In this document: positions 8,476-18,683 of the stretch, piece after piece | How positions within the stretch are numbered: position 1 is the first letter of the stretch | Layout: each line of letters starts with the position of its first letter | From: Streptomyces niveus | GTDB lineage: Bacteria; Actinomycetota; Actinomycetes; Streptomycetales; Streptomycetaceae | Assembly: GCF_002009175.1 (NCBI RefSeq) | Contig: NZ_CP018047.1 | Coordinates: forward strand, 1,984,001 to 2,048,000 | Direction of reading: 5' to 3' | Length of the DNA stretch: 64,000 nucleotides | Position numbers and translations under genes: made by a program | The notes under the pieces: generated by a model | The model's database searches: none | Seen by the model: only the letters and a program-made list of their open reading frames with translations | What the model was told of the DNA's origin: nothing

Positions 8476-11400
8476 GTGAACGGCGATCGGGACGAGATCC
8501 GTAGGGACTGGAACACTCCCGTCGATGATCAGTCCGACGCGGAGCCCGCCGAGATGACGGGTGAGTTCACCATCGACTACACCCCGCCGGCCTGGTACAC
8601 GCAGAACGCCTCCGGGGACACGTCGGGCGACGGGGCGGGCTCGCGGAGCTCCACCCCTCCGCCACCGCCTCCGAACGGGGCTCCGGTGGCCGTGCCGGGG
8701 CTCCCGGCGGGCAGTGGGTACGAGCCGAACTGGCCGCACCGGCAGCCTCCGCCGCCGATCCCCGCGCAGAGCGCGCCCCTGCCGCCGTCCGTCGATCCGG
8801 TGCTGCCGTCGGCGCCTCCTCCCGTGGCGCCGTCCCCCTCCGCGGCTGACGACTCCGCCGCGTCGGAGCCTTTCGCGCAGCCTTTCGGCGCCGGGGATCT
8901 GGAGAGCGGGGCGACGATGCGCTTCTCCCCCGCCGCGCTGAAGCGCGAGATGGCGGAGATCGACGCCGCCAAGCAGGCGGCGGAGACCGCGAAGAGCGAA
9001 GCGGACGCCGACGACAATGCCGCAGATACCGACGGGGGCGCTGACGGGGCGGTCGACGGAGTCGGCGACGGGATCGGCGACGCCGCTCCTGCCGACGCCT
9101 CGGTGAAGGACGAGCAGGACGGGGCGGGTGTCGGGTCCGGTGCGGGGCTCGGTCTGCGTCTCGGTGAGCACGATGCCCGCAGTGAGGACGACACAGACCG
9201 CGAGGACAGCAGGCGGAGCGAGGACGACAAGGGCGATGTACGGGGCGGCGACGCGGACGGGGACACGGGCGGGAGCCACCTGACCGGGTCTGCCGAGTCC
9301 ACCGTCGACGCGCTTGCGGATCACCCGGATTCGTCCGACGAGTCCGACTCCGACTCCCGCTCCACCCCCACCCCCGACCGCGACGCGGACGCCGACTTCG
9401 ACGCCAACTCCGGGGAACCGGCGGACGTCAGGGACGCCGTGGTCGGTGCGGACCTCTCTGACGACGTCCAGGACCGCCGCGAAGAGCCGGCCGACGCGAT
9501 CGACGAACCGGCCGACTCCGTGCCGACGGACGAACCCTCAGACGCCGCTCCCCCGCTGGGTACCCCGGCGGCCCCGCCCGCCCCCGCACTGCCGTGGTCC
9601 CCGGCACCGGCCGGCCCGGACTCCGTGCTGCCCCCGTTGCCTCCCGCCTTCCAGCCGGCCGCTCCGGCGCCCGCGCCGCAGTGGCCCGCCGAGCGCCCCG
9701 CGACGTCGCAGTCACAGTCACAGTCGGTGTCCCAGGGCCAGTCGCAGGCACAGCCGCCCGCGATCACCTCCGCGCCCGCGCCTGCCCACCACCAGCAGCA
9801 GCAGCCCCAGTTGCCGCCGGCCGCGTCCCCCTGGGCGACGCCCGCCGCACCCGCCACACCCACGACTCCTGCCGCGACGGCGCAGCAGAGCGGCTACGGA
9901 TTCCCGCAGCCGGGCCAGCAGGGGCAGCCGGGCGGGCCCGCGCCTGCCAACTCCGGCCCCCACGCCCCGTACGCGCAGAGCGGTTACGGCTTCCCCCAGC
10001 AGCCGGGCCAGCCCGGCCAACAGGGCCAGCCCGGACAGCAGGGGCACCAAGGCCCGCAGCCGGGCTACGGCTTCCCCCAACCGGGACAGCCGGGACAGCC
10101 CGGCCAGCCACCGCAGTCCGCCCAGCCCGCGCCGTACGTGCCCGCCCAGCAGTCGCCACAGGCGGCCCAGACTCCTCACATGCCGCCGGCGCAGCCGCAG
10201 CAGTCCCAGCCTCCGAACCTGCCGGCTCCGGCCTCGCCGACGCCCAATCTGCCTGCCCAGCAGCAACAGCCGTACCAGCAGCCCGCGCAGGGCAACGCGC
10301 CCGGCGCCGCACCCGGAGCCGGCCCCGGTGCCGCACCGGGATCCGCTCCCGGCGCGCCGCCCATGGACCCGCGCTCCGGCGGGGGCTGGCCGACGGCGAT
10401 GGCGCACGACCAGCGCGAGCGTTCGGTGCCTGGCGCGCCGCTCGGCTACACCGCCGCCGTCGAGCTGTCGTCGGACCGCCTCCTGCGCAACAACAAGCCG
10501 AAGGCCAAGAGCAGTCGCAACCCCTCCGGCGCCTCCCGCTTCAAGCTCGGGGCGAAGAAGGAGGAGGCGGAGCGGCAGCGCAAGCTCGAACTGATCCGTA
10601 CGCCGGTGCTCTCCTGCTACCGCATCGCGGTCATCAGTCTCAAGGGCGGCGTCGGCAAGACGACCACCACCACCGCGCTCGGTTCCACGCTGGCCACGGA
10701 GCGGCAGGACAAGATCCTCGCGATCGACGCCAACCCCGACGCAGGCACGCTCGGCCGCCGGGTGCGCCGTGAGACCGGGGCGACCATCCGGGACCTGGTG
10801 CAGGCGATCCCGTACCTCAACTCGTACATGGACATCCGCCGGTTCACCTCGCAGGCGCCGTCCGGGCTGGAGATCATCGCCAACGACGTTGACCCGGCGG
10901 TCTCCACGACGTTCAACGACGAGGACTACCGGCGTGCGATCGAGGTGCTCGGCAAGCAGTACCCGATCATCCTCACCGACTCCGGCACCGGTCTCCTCTA
11001 CAGCGCGATGCGTGGAGTGCTGGACCTGGCCGACCAGTTGATCATCATCTCGACCCCGTCCGTCGACGGGGCGAGCAGCGCGTCGACGACGCTGGACTGG
11101 CTGTCGGCGCACGGGTACGCGGATCTGGTGCAGCGATCCATCACCGTCATCTCCGGCGTACGCGAGACCGGGAAGATGATCAAGGTCGACGACATCGTGC
11201 AGCATTTCCAGACGCGTTGCCGCGGGGTCGTCGTCGTGCCGTTCGACGAGCACCTGTCGGCGGGCGCCGAGGTCGACCTCGACATGATGCGACCGAAGAC
11301 CCGGGACGCGTACTTCAACCTGTCCGCGTTGATCGCCGAGGACTTCGTACGCGCCCAGCAGCAGCAGGGGCTGTGGACGGCGGACGGCAACCCGCCGCCG

Positions 11401-11895
11401 CACCTCGCACCGCCGATGCCGGGACACCAGGGCCAGCAGCAAGCCCAGCACGGCCATCCCGGCCAGTACGGGGTCGGCCAGCAGGCGCCGGGACAGCCGC
11501 CGTACGGGCAGCCGCAGGCCCCGGGACAGTACGGGCACGGCCACGCGCCCGGACACCAGGTCCCCGGCCAGGCACCGGGGCACGCCCCTGGTCAGCCCGG
11601 GGCACCTGGTCAGCAGCCCCCCGGCCCCGGCCAGCAGTACTACCCGCAGCAGCCGTATCCGCAGCAGCAGGGCTGGCAGCAGTCGCTGCCGTCGCAGGCG
11701 CAGTCGTCCGGCGCCCCGGCCGGACTCCCGCCGGGCCAGTACCCCGGCGCCCAGCCGCAGCACCAGCAGCCCGCGCAACCGGGGCACCCCGGCCAACCCG
11801 GCCAGCCGGGACAGCCGGAGTTGCAGGGTCCGGTTCCGCCCGCCGGATGGCCGCAGCAGGAGCCTCCGCAGGCTCCGTCAGCGCCTCAACAGTAA
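8476..11895 (+). CDS. Large Pro/Gln-rich MinD/ParA-like ATPase of the ESX locus (EspI-like)
   Basis: 1139 aa from the GTG at 8476, preceded by AGGAGG with 4-base spacing. Residues 1-470 are acidic, Asp/Ala/Pro-rich and disordered. Residues about 470-640 are Pro/Gly/Gln-rich with three copies of a GYGFPQ-containing repeat. About 700-960 is a Walker-type ATPase with a ParA/MinD P-loop, KGGVGKTTT, at about 723-731, a switch-like [12 protein letters not shown] and a [11 protein letters not shown] segment. The last 170 residues return to Gln/Pro/Gly-rich sequence. The mycobacterial ESX-1 protein EspI has the same plan (Pro-rich N-terminus plus a MinD-like ATPase) and has been linked to ESX regulation by ATP level. 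Homologues lie at the edge of Streptomyces ESX loci. ATPase activity is likely; the function is inferred. Confidence 0.85.
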   Translation: MNGDRDEIRRDWNTPVDDQSDAEPAEMTGEFTIDYTPPAWYTQNASGDTSGDGAGSRSSTPPPPPPNGAPVAVPGLPAGSGYEPNWPHRQPPPPIPAQSAPLPPSVDPVLPSAPPPVAPSPSAADDSAASEPFAQPFGAGDLESGATMRFSPAALKREMAEIDAAKQAAETAKSEADADDNAADTDGGADGAVDGVGDGIGDAAPADASVKDEQDGAGVGSGAGLGLRLGEHDARSEDDTDREDSRRSEDDKGDVRGGDADGDTGGSHLTGSAESTVDALADHPDSSDESDSDSRSTPTPDRDADADFDANSGEPADVRDAVVGADLSDDVQDRREEPADAIDEPADSVPTDEPSDAAPPLGTPAAPPAPALPWSPAPAGPDSVLPPLPPAFQPAAPAPAPQWPAERPATSQSQSQSVSQGQSQAQPPAITSAPAPAHHQQQQPQLPPAASPWATPAAPATPTTPAATAQQSGYGFPQPGQQGQPGGPAPANSGPHAPYAQSGYGFPQQPGQPGQQGQPGQQGHQGPQPGYGFPQPGQPGQPGQPPQSAQPAPYVPAQQSPQAAQTPHMPPAQPQQSQPPNLPAPASPTPNLPAQQQQPYQQPAQGNAPGAAPGAGPGAAPGSAPGAPPMDPRSGGGWPTAMAHDQRERSVPGAPLGYTAAVELSSDRLLRNNKPKAKSSRNPSGASRFKLGAKKEEAERQRKLELIRTPVLSCYRIAVISLKGGVGKTTTTTALGSTLATERQDKILAIDANPDAGTLGRRVRRETGATIRDLVQAIPYLNSYMDIRRFTSQAPSGLEIIANDVDPAVSTTFNDEDYRRAIEVLGKQYPIILTDSGTGLLYSAMRGVLDLADQLIIISTPSVDGASSASTTLDWLSAHGYADLVQRSITVISGVRETGKMIKVDDIVQHFQTRCRGVVVVPFDEHLSAGAEVDLDMMRPKTRDAYFNLSALIAEDFVRAQQQQGLWTADGNPPPHLAPPMPGHQGQQQAQHGHPGQYGVGQQAPGQPPYGQPQAPGQYGHGHAPGHQVPGQAPGHAPGQPGAPGQQPPGPGQQYYPQQPYPQQQGWQQSLPSQAQSSGAPAGLPPGQYPGAQPQHQQPAQPGHPGQPGQPGQPELQGPVPPAGWPQQEPPQAPSAPQQ

Positions 11896-11914
11896 GGCGA
11901 CAGAGGATTAGACC

Positions 11915-11954
11915 AATGAGGGTCCGCACCGTCACCACGGTACGGACCCTCATT
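11915..11954 (+). terminator. Terminator after the MinD-like ATPase gene
   Basis: A nearly perfect long stem starts 20 bases after the stop codon. AATGAGGGTCCG pairs with CGGACCCTCATT, and the stem extends inward through ACCGT/ACGGT around a CACC loop. It cleanly separates the ESX locus from the ABC importer operon. Confidence 0.75.
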
Positions 11955-12248
11955 GCATTCCCGCAGCCCACACGGGGTTTCGACGCCCGTTGACGTGGCC
12001 CGACCAGCGCTGATAAACCTTCGCTTCACCAGTTGGTGAGCTGGAGTCAACCCGCTTACCGCCCGCAGCCGATGCGGGCGACCGATTCAAGCCACCGCTT
12101 CGAGTGACCGCTCGGACCGGCGACGGCCCCCACCATCCGTTCAACCGCCAACTTCCGCCCCGTTTCGCTGCTTTCCTACTTCTCCGTTGCTCTACCGCTC
12201 TGTTGTTCTCTGTTTCTCCGTGCGAGTGATGACGCGAGGTCACGACCC
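11955..12248. other. Intergenic region upstream of the oligopeptide importer operon
   Basis: No gene is seen. It contains a short hairpin at 12060-12080 (CGCCCGCA with TGCGGGCG) that could be a second terminator, then an AT-richer, T/C-rich stretch up to the start of the binding-protein gene that should contain its promoter. I could not fix a -35/-10 pair. Confidence 0.4.
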
Positions 12249-14153
12249 ATGGTCACAAGGATTCCACCGCGTACGACGCGGCAGCCCGCCCGGCAACGCC
12301 CCCGATTCCGTCTCTTCCTGGCCTCCGGTGCCGCTGCCACTGCGATGGTGGCCGGTTCTGTGATCCCCCTGAGTCCGCTGCTGCCGGCGGCGCCGCAGGC
12401 CCAGGCGGCGCCGAACGCCCTCAACGCCCCTGCGGCGGCCGACGGCAAGAAGGTCCTCACGGTCGCCGTCGACCAGAGCATCGACTCGCTGAGCCCGTTC
12501 CTGGCGCAGACCCTCGTCGCCACCAGCATCCACCGGCTCACGTACGAGTACCTGACCAACTACGACGCCAAGGACGCCCGCACCGTCCCGGCCTTCGCCA
12601 CCGAGTGGACGCCGTCGGCGGACAAGCTGACGTGGACCTTCACCATCCGCGGCGACTCCAAGTGGTCCGACGGCAAGCAGGCCACCGCCGAGGACGCGGC
12701 CTGGACCTTCAACAAGATGATGACGGACCCGAACGCCGCCACGGCGAACGGCAGTTTCACCTCGAACTTCAAGACGGTCACCGCGCCGGACCCCACGAAG
12801 CTCGTCATCGAACTCAAGAAGCCGCAGGCGACGATGACGGCGCTGGACGTGCCGATCGTGCCCAAGCACATCTGGGAGAAGGTCGGCGACTTCTCCAAGT
12901 TCAACAACGACAAGAAGTTCCCGATCGTGGGCAACGGCCCCTACGTCATTGAGGACTTCAAGGTCGACCAGTACCTCAAGCTGAAGCCGAACAAGGACTT
13001 CTGGCGCGGCGCGCCGAAGTTCGACGAGCTGGTCTTCAGGTACTACAAGGACAAGGACGCCGCGGTCGCTGCCCTCCAGAAGGGCGAGGTCTCGTTCGTC
13101 TCCGGCCTGACGCCGGCCCAGGCCGCCGCGCTGGGCAGCGCCGACAACATCAAGGTCAACGACGCCCCCGGACGCCGCTTCTTCGCGCTCGCCACCAACC
13201 CGGGCGCGAAGGCGAAGGACGGCAAGGCCTTCGGCAACGGCCACAAGGCGCTGCTCGACCCGGACGTCCGCAAGGCGCTGTTCCACGCCGTCGACCGCAA
13301 GACGATCGTCGACAAGGTCTTCCAGGGCCACGCGGTGGAGGGGCAGGGCTACATCCCGCCGCGCTTCGACTCGTACTTCTGGGAGCCGTCGGGCAGCCAG
13401 AAGATCGACTACGACCCGGCGAAGGCCGCGACGCTCCTCGACGACGCCGGGTACGAGAAGAACAGCAGCGGCAAGCGCGTCGGCAAGGACGGCAAGCCGC
13501 TCGACTTCCGCATCCTCTGCCACGCCACCGACCCGAACGACAAGGCCGTCGGCAAGTACCTCCAGGAGTGGTGGGGCGACCTCGGCATCGGTCTCAAGGT
13601 CGAGTGCCTGGACAACGTCTCCGACCCGTGGCTCGCGGGCAACTACGACCTTGCCTTCGACGGCTGGTCGGTCAACCCCGACCCCGACTACGTCCTGTCG
13701 ATCCACACCTGTGACGCCCTGCCCGCCACGGCCGACGCCTCAGGCGCGACGGACAACTTCATCTGCGACAAGAAGTACGACGGCCTGTATGCCAAGCAGA
13801 CGGTCGAGTACGACACCGCCAAGCGCACCGACCTGGTCAAGCAGATCCAGTCGCGTCTGTACGACACCGGGTACATGAACGTCATGGCCTACCCGAACGC
13901 CGTCGAGGCGTACCGCACGGACCAGATCAAGTCCATCACGACCATGCCCGAGGCCGCCGGCAACATCTGGGGCCAGGACGGCTACTGGAGCTGGTGGTCC
14001 GCCGTACCGGCCGGCGCGACCGGCGAGGCGAGTTCCGAAAGCGGCTCGTCCACCGGCACGATGGTCGGGATCGGCGTGGCCGTGGTGTTCGTGGCTGCAC
14101 TCGGGATCTTCTTCGTGATGCGGCGCCGCTCCACCGCCGAGGACCGTGAGTAG
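12249..14153 (+). CDS. Oligopeptide ABC importer, substrate-binding protein with C-terminal membrane anchor
   Basis: 634 aa. A basic N-terminus and hydrophobic stretch (about 24-55) form a Sec-type signal ending near AQAAP; there is no lipobox Cys. The mature part is a DppA/OppA family binding protein (SBP_bac_5) with the expected LTVAVDQSIDSLSPF start, the WTPSADKLTWTFTIR segment and the later NGPYVIEDF. The last 32 residues are a single membrane helix (about 604-623) followed by RRRSTAEDRE. The protein thus appears to be anchored by its C-terminus rather than by lipid, which is unusual for a Gram-positive binding protein. It is the first gene of a five-gene importer operon, 57 bases before the first permease. 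Confidence 0.92.
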   Translation: MVTRIPPRTTRQPARQRPRFRLFLASGAAATAMVAGSVIPLSPLLPAAPQAQAAPNALNAPAAADGKKVLTVAVDQSIDSLSPFLAQTLVATSIHRLTYEYLTNYDAKDARTVPAFATEWTPSADKLTWTFTIRGDSKWSDGKQATAEDAAWTFNKMMTDPNAATANGSFTSNFKTVTAPDPTKLVIELKKPQATMTALDVPIVPKHIWEKVGDFSKFNNDKKFPIVGNGPYVIEDFKVDQYLKLKPNKDFWRGAPKFDELVFRYYKDKDAAVAALQKGEVSFVSGLTPAQAAALGSADNIKVNDAPGRRFFALATNPGAKAKDGKAFGNGHKALLDPDVRKALFHAVDRKTIVDKVFQGHAVEGQGYIPPRFDSYFWEPSGSQKIDYDPAKAATLLDDAGYEKNSSGKRVGKDGKPLDFRILCHATDPNDKAVGKYLQEWWGDLGIGLKVECLDNVSDPWLAGNYDLAFDGWSVNPDPDYVLSIHTCDALPATADASGATDNFICDKKYDGLYAKQTVEYDTAKRTDLVKQIQSRLYDTGYMNVMAYPNAVEAYRTDQIKSITTMPEAAGNIWGQDGYWSWWSAVPAGATGEASSESGSSTGTMVGIGVAVVFVAALGIFFVMRRRSTAEDRE

Positions 14154-14210
14154 GACCGTGCACACGACCACGAACAGGGGGTCCGGGAGGCTTCCCCGGA
14201 AAGACACCGT

Positions 14211-15287
14211 ATGAGCACCGCAAGCACCCCCGGTGTGGTGCGGGACGCCGCCGACGACCCGGTGAAGACCGGGCCGTCCGGCGGCCCCCGCACCCGCGCC
14301 ACGGGCCACAGGACCGGCTATCTGCTGTACGTGGCGGGCAAGCTGGGCGGCGCGGCCGTCTCGCTGTTCGCCGTCCTCGTCACGAGTTTCTTCCTGTTCC
14401 GGATCATCCCCGGCGACCCGGTCAAGGCCATGACCCACGGCAAGCCGACGTCGCTGGAGCAGATGGCCACGCTGCGCAAGCAGTTCGGACTCGATCTGCC
14501 GATGTGGCAGCAGTTCACGGAGTACTGCGCGAAGGCGCTGACGGGCGATCTGGGGATCTCGTACCAGTTCCACGCCCCCGTCGGCGAGTTGATCGCCGAG
14601 AAGGTGCCCGCGACGCTGCTGCTGACGGGCGTCGCCGTGCTGATCTATTCGACGCTCGGCCTGTGGCTCGGTACGCGCTCCGCGTGGCGCCACGGCGGGC
14701 TCGGCGACCGGGTCAACACCGGTGTGGCGCTGACTCTCTGGTCCGTGCCGTCGTTCTGGCTGGGTCTGCTGATGATCATCGTGTTCTCGGTGGGCATCGG
14801 GCCGATTCCCGGGATGTTCCCCAGCGGCGGGATGGAGTCGGGCAACGAGACCGGCTTCGCGTACGTGCTCGACGTGGCGCACCACATGGTGCTGCCGGTG
14901 GTGACACTGGTCGCGGTCGGCTACGCGCAGACGCTGCTGGTGATGCGTTCCTCGCTGCTGGACGAGATGGGCAGCGACTATCTGACGACGGCGCGGGCCA
15001 AGGGACTGCGGGACGATCTCGTACGGCGTCGGCACGCCGTACCGAACGCGATGCTGCCGACGGTCACGATGATTTTCATCAACTTGGGCCACGTCGCCGC
15101 CGGTTCGATCCTCGTCGAGACGGTCTTCTCGTGGCCTGGCCTCGGTGGGCTGTTCTACCAGGCACTGAGCGTGCCTGATCTGCCCGTCGTGCAGGGGCTG
15201 TTCGTGGTCTTCGCGGGAGCGATGATCCTGATGAACCTCCTGGCCGACCTGTTGTATCCGCTGCTCGATCCCCGGGTGGGCCGATGA
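14211..15287 (+). CDS. Oligopeptide ABC importer, permease 1 (DppB/OppB family)
   Basis: 358 aa. A disordered N-terminus of about 38 residues precedes six membrane helices. The first periplasmic loop carries the family motif around FRIIPGDPVKAMTHGKP. The EAA-like coupling segment reads TARAKGLRDDLVRRRHAVPNAMLP, close to the OppB/DppB consensus. It forms the transmembrane channel with the next gene product and starts its stop/start overlap (ATGA at 15284). Substrate is probably short peptides; nickel or other ligands cannot be excluded by sequence. Confidence 0.92.
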   Translation: MSTASTPGVVRDAADDPVKTGPSGGPRTRATGHRTGYLLYVAGKLGGAAVSLFAVLVTSFFLFRIIPGDPVKAMTHGKPTSLEQMATLRKQFGLDLPMWQQFTEYCAKALTGDLGISYQFHAPVGELIAEKVPATLLLTGVAVLIYSTLGLWLGTRSAWRHGGLGDRVNTGVALTLWSVPSFWLGLLMIIVFSVGIGPIPGMFPSGGMESGNETGFAYVLDVAHHMVLPVVTLVAVGYAQTLLVMRSSLLDEMGSDYLTTARAKGLRDDLVRRRHAVPNAMLPTVTMIFINLGHVAAGSILVETVFSWPGLGGLFYQALSVPDLPVVQGLFVVFAGAMILMNLLADLLYPLLDPRVGR

Positions 15288-16300
15288 CCATCGACAAGAC
15301 GCCGCCGAATCCCCCGGAGTCCGAGGAGTCCCCGGAGACGGGGGCGGGGGCGGAGACGTCGGCGCCGGCCTCGGCCGTACCGACCTCTTCGGCCGGAGAG
15401 TCGGCGACGCGTTCCGCATCGTCCCTCGCGTGGGCGCGGCGGCGCGCCTCCGTGTCCCGCTTCTGGCGCCAGTACCGCGCGCACCGTGCCGGCCTCCTCG
15501 GACTCGCCGGTCTCGCGGTCATCGCCCTGATCGCGCTGACGTCGCCGCTGTTCATCGGCGGCGACGTGCAGAGCGTCACCGACGCGCCGGGTACAGCTCT
15601 GGAGAGCCCGAGCGGTGAATTCCCGCTCGGTACGGACCAGTTCGGCCGGTCGCTGCTCGGCCTGCTGATCTGGGGCGCGCGTATCTCCCTGATCGTCGGA
15701 CTCCTCGCCGCAGCGCTGTCGGTGGCCATCGGCACCTTCGTCGGCATCATCGCCGGGCACTTCGGCGGCTGGTTCGCGACGGTGGCCATGCGGGTCACCG
15801 ACTGGTTCCTGGTCATGCCGGCGCTGGTGCTGGCGATCGTGCTGGCGACGGTGATGTCGCGCAGCATCTGGACGGTCATCCTGGCGATCGGGGTGACCTC
15901 CTGGCCGACGACGGCACGTCTGGTACGCGCGCAGACCATCGCCGTCGAGTCGCGTCCGTACATCGAACGGGCGCGGGCGCTCGGCGGCGGGCACGGCCAC
16001 GTGATGACGCGCCACGTACTGCCCAACGTGATGCCGCTCGTCCTCGCCCAGACGACGCTCGGGATCTCCACGGCGATCCTGACTGAGGCCACGCTCGCGT
16101 TCCTCGGACTCGGCGACCCCTCCGTCGTCTCCTGGGGAGGCATGCTCCAGGACGCCCGTGAGGCGGGCGCCGTCTCCTCGGGGCACTGGTGGTATCTGGC
16201 GCCGCCCGGTATCGCGATCGCGCTCGTCGCGCTCGCCTTCACACTCTGCGGCCGTGCCATCGAGGCCGTGCTCAACCCGAAGCTTGGGGTGTCCCGTTGA
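15284..16300 (+). CDS. Oligopeptide ABC importer, permease 2 (DppC/OppC family)
   Basis: 338 aa, overlapping the first permease by four bases. The N-terminal 55 residues are Pro/Glu/Ser-rich and cytosolic, followed by the OppC_N-type helix (HRAGLLGLAGLAVIALIAL), the LGTDQFGRSLLGLLIWGARISL motif typical of DppC, and five more helices. The coupling motif is IERARALGGGHGHVMTRHVLPN. It pairs with the DppB-type subunit to form the pore. Confidence 0.92.
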   Translation: MTIDKTPPNPPESEESPETGAGAETSAPASAVPTSSAGESATRSASSLAWARRRASVSRFWRQYRAHRAGLLGLAGLAVIALIALTSPLFIGGDVQSVTDAPGTALESPSGEFPLGTDQFGRSLLGLLIWGARISLIVGLLAAALSVAIGTFVGIIAGHFGGWFATVAMRVTDWFLVMPALVLAIVLATVMSRSIWTVILAIGVTSWPTTARLVRAQTIAVESRPYIERARALGGGHGHVMTRHVLPNVMPLVLAQTTLGISTAILTEATLAFLGLGDPSVVSWGGMLQDAREAGAVSSGHWWYLAPPGIAIALVALAFTLCGRAIEAVLNPKLGVSR

Positions 16301-17409
16301 CCGATACGCCGAAACCATCGCAGGCACCGAAGACACCGAAGGCACCGGAGTCGGATCCGCGGCCGGAACAGCGGTCGGAGCCGGGGGCGCGGACGAGGCC
16401 GGCGTCGAGTCTGCTGGAGATCAAGGATCTGCGGGTCACGTACGGCACGGGGCCCTCCGCCGTCCCCGCCGTACGGGGCGTCGACCTCGTCCTCGAATCG
16501 GGCCGCAAGCTCGGCATCGCGGGCGAGTCGGGCTGCGGCAAGTCCACGCTGGCGCTGGCCCTGCTCCGGCTGCTGCCCCCGTCCGCGAAGCTGACCGGCC
16601 AGGTCCTGCTCGACGGTGAGGACGTGCTCACCATGAAGTGGGGCAGGCTGCGCGCCGTGCGCTGGGCCGGGGCCTCGATCGTCTTCCAGGGCGCCATGCA
16701 CTCCCTCAACGCCGTGCACCGGATCGGCGACCAGATCGCCGAACCGGTACTGCTGCACCGCGGCGCGACGCCCGCCGCCGCGCGCAGGCGCACCGTGGAG
16801 CTGCTGGAACAGGTCGGCCTGCCGGCCTCCCGCGCCGACGCCTACCCGCACGAACTGTCCGGCGGGCAACGGCAGCGCGTGATGATCGCGATGGCGCTGG
16901 CCTGCGATCCCCGGCTCATCGTCGCGGACGAGCCGACCACGGCGCTCGACGTGATGATCCAGGCCCAAATCCTGCGACTTATCGAGCAGTTGGTGGCCGA
17001 TCAGGACATCAGCCTGCTGATGATCAGCCACGACCTGGCGGTCCTCTCCGACACCTGTGACCGGCTCGCCGTGATGTACGCGGGGCGGATCGTCGAGGAG
17101 GGGCCGGCGAAGTCGGTGTACGACGCCGCCGAGCACCCGTACGGCCGGGCGCTCTCCGCGGCATTCCCCAGGATCGGGGACCTCGCCTCGCGGCGCGCCC
17201 CGCGCGGGCTGCCGGGCGATCCGCCCGACCCCTCGTCGCTGCCGTCGGGCTGTACGTTCCATCCGCGCTGCCCCGTCGCGCTGGAAGAGTGCGCGCGGGA
17301 GGACCAGCCGCTGCGGGAGGCGGGGCCGGGTCGGCAGGCGGCGTGCGTACACGTGGGGGCGCCCGTACCCGCGCAGCTGTCCGCGGCGCCCGCGGAACCC
17401 CGCCCATGA
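16297..17409 (+). CDS. Oligopeptide ABC importer, ATP-binding subunit 1 (DppD/OppD family)
   Basis: 370 aa from a TTG at 16297 that overlaps the stop of the preceding permease (TTGA). The frame is open from 16189, but that would read deep into the permease gene. Walker A is GESGCGKST at about 75-83, the ABC signature LSGGQRQR at about 187, Walker [13 protein letters not shown] at about 208, and a switch His in ISHDLAV. The C-terminal oligopeptide-family domain has the usual Cys pattern ([14 protein letters not shown]). The first 40 residues are disordered. It should pair with the second ATPase as a heterodimer. Confidence 0.9.
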   Translation: MTDTPKPSQAPKTPKAPESDPRPEQRSEPGARTRPASSLLEIKDLRVTYGTGPSAVPAVRGVDLVLESGRKLGIAGESGCGKSTLALALLRLLPPSAKLTGQVLLDGEDVLTMKWGRLRAVRWAGASIVFQGAMHSLNAVHRIGDQIAEPVLLHRGATPAAARRRTVELLEQVGLPASRADAYPHELSGGQRQRVMIAMALACDPRLIVADEPTTALDVMIQAQILRLIEQLVADQDISLLMISHDLAVLSDTCDRLAVMYAGRIVEEGPAKSVYDAAEHPYGRALSAAFPRIGDLASRRAPRGLPGDPPDPSSLPSGCTFHPRCPVALEECAREDQPLREAGPGRQAACVHVGAPVPAQLSAAPAEPRP

Positions 17410-17605
17410 CGTCCCCACGCCCCGACGGGGCGGTCGCCGCGGCGCCCCGTACGGTGCGGCACGCGGTGTACGGGGCCGTGGGCCGCACCCTACGGGGCGG
17501 CGAGGGCCGACGCCCGCAGGCGGCAGGGCCGACCGCGCGGTCGGCGCCGTGCCCGCACCGTCCCGCTCGTACGGCCGCCGGGCGGCCACTCCTCAGGAGC
17601 CAGTC

Positions 17606-18619
17606 ATGACCACCACGCCCACGCCTCTGCTCTCGGCCACGGGGCTGCATGTCACGTTCCCCGGGCGGCGCGGCGCCCCGACGGCGCGGGCCGTCGACGG
17701 CGTCGATCTCGACATCGGAGAGGGCGAGATCGTCGCCCTGGTCGGCGAATCCGGCTGTGGCAAGACCACGCTGGCGCGGACGCTGCTCGGTCTCCTGCCG
17801 CCGACCACGGGTGCCATCACCTTCGGCGGAGCGCCCCTCGGCTACCAGTCCGCCGCCCTCAAGGCGTACCGCAAGCGCGTCCAGCTGGTGCTCCAGGACC
17901 CGAGCGGTTCGCTGAACCCGCGGCACACGGTGTACGACGCGGTGGCCGAGGGCCTGCGCATCCACCGGTACAAGGGCGACGAACGCGAGGCCGTCGCCGA
18001 GGCGCTGTCCCGCGCCGGGCTCCGGCCGCCGGAACGGTTCTTCCTGCGCTATCCGCACGAGTTGTCGGGCGGGCAGCGTCAGCGCGTCGTCATCGCCGGC
18101 GCACTGGTCCTGAAGCCCGAACTGATCGTCGCCGACGAGCCCGTGGCGTCGCTGGACGCCTCCGTACGGGGCGAGATCCTGGCGCTGCTCCTGTCGCTCC
18201 GCGACGAACTCGGGCTGTCCGCACTGGTCGTGACACACGATCTCGGGCTCGCGTGGAACATCGCCGATCGGGTGGCCGTGATGTATCTGGGGCGGATCGT
18301 CGAGACGGGGCCGGTCGAGCAGGTACTGATGTCCCCGCAACACCCGTACACACAGGCGCTGTTGTCGGTGCTGCCGGAGTCCGGAGCCGAACCGGTGGTG
18401 CTGGCAGGCGAGCCGCCGGACCCCTCGCGCATCCCGGGCGGCTGCCGCTTCCACGCGCGGTGCCAGATCCTCGCCTCCGGCGAGGCGGAACGCTCCGGCG
18501 TCGCTGCCAAGTGCCGCACGGAAGCCCTGCCGATACTGGCGGGCGGCGACACCACCCAGGTCGCCTGTCACTGGGCCGCGGCCACCCCGGCCGCCGCGGA
18601 GAGCGAAAAGGCGCTCTGA
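17606..18619 (+). CDS. Oligopeptide ABC importer, ATP-binding subunit 2 (DppF/OppF family)
   Basis: 337 aa from the ATG at 17606, with AGGAG 6 bases upstream. The frame is open from 17549 without a ribosome-binding site. It contains Walker [10 protein letters not shown] (about 46-54), signature LSGGQRQR (about 153), Walker B LIVADEPVASLD (about 173), switch VVTHDLGLAW and the C-terminal oligopeptide domain with CRFHARC. The 196-base gap after the first ATPase gene holds no gene. The operon ends here at a strong bidirectional terminator. Confidence 0.9.
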   Translation: MTTTPTPLLSATGLHVTFPGRRGAPTARAVDGVDLDIGEGEIVALVGESGCGKTTLARTLLGLLPPTTGAITFGGAPLGYQSAALKAYRKRVQLVLQDPSGSLNPRHTVYDAVAEGLRIHRYKGDEREAVAEALSRAGLRPPERFFLRYPHELSGGQRQRVVIAGALVLKPELIVADEPVASLDASVRGEILALLLSLRDELGLSALVVTHDLGLAWNIADRVAVMYLGRIVETGPVEQVLMSPQHPYTQALLSVLPESGAEPVVLAGEPPDPSRIPGGCRFHARCQILASGEAERSGVAAKCRTEALPILAGGDTTQVACHWAAATPAAAESEKAL

Positions 18620-18637
18620 GCCGCATATCCCGCAGGT

Positions 18638-18670
18638 CCCCAACTCGGGCATACGGTGCCCGAGTTGGGG
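18638..18670. terminator. Bidirectional terminator between the ABC operon and ribF
   Basis: A perfect 14-base-pair stem (CCCCAACTCGGGCA with TGCCCGAGTTGGGG) and a 5-base TACGG loop lie 19 bases after the ATPase stop and 14 bases after the convergent ribF stop. It can serve both strands. Confidence 0.85.
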
Positions 18671-18683
18671 TCACACGGTGTCG

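Noticed and set aside
12001..12180. tRNA-like cluster of short hairpins upstream of the importer operon
   Set aside because: Only one 8-base-pair hairpin (12060-12080) is convincing; there is no acceptor stem, anticodon arm or T-loop consensus.
15079..17589. An 836-codon open frame on the minus strand through the ABC importer genes
   Set aside because: It is antisense to two permease/ATPase genes with intact motifs; composition is typical shadow.
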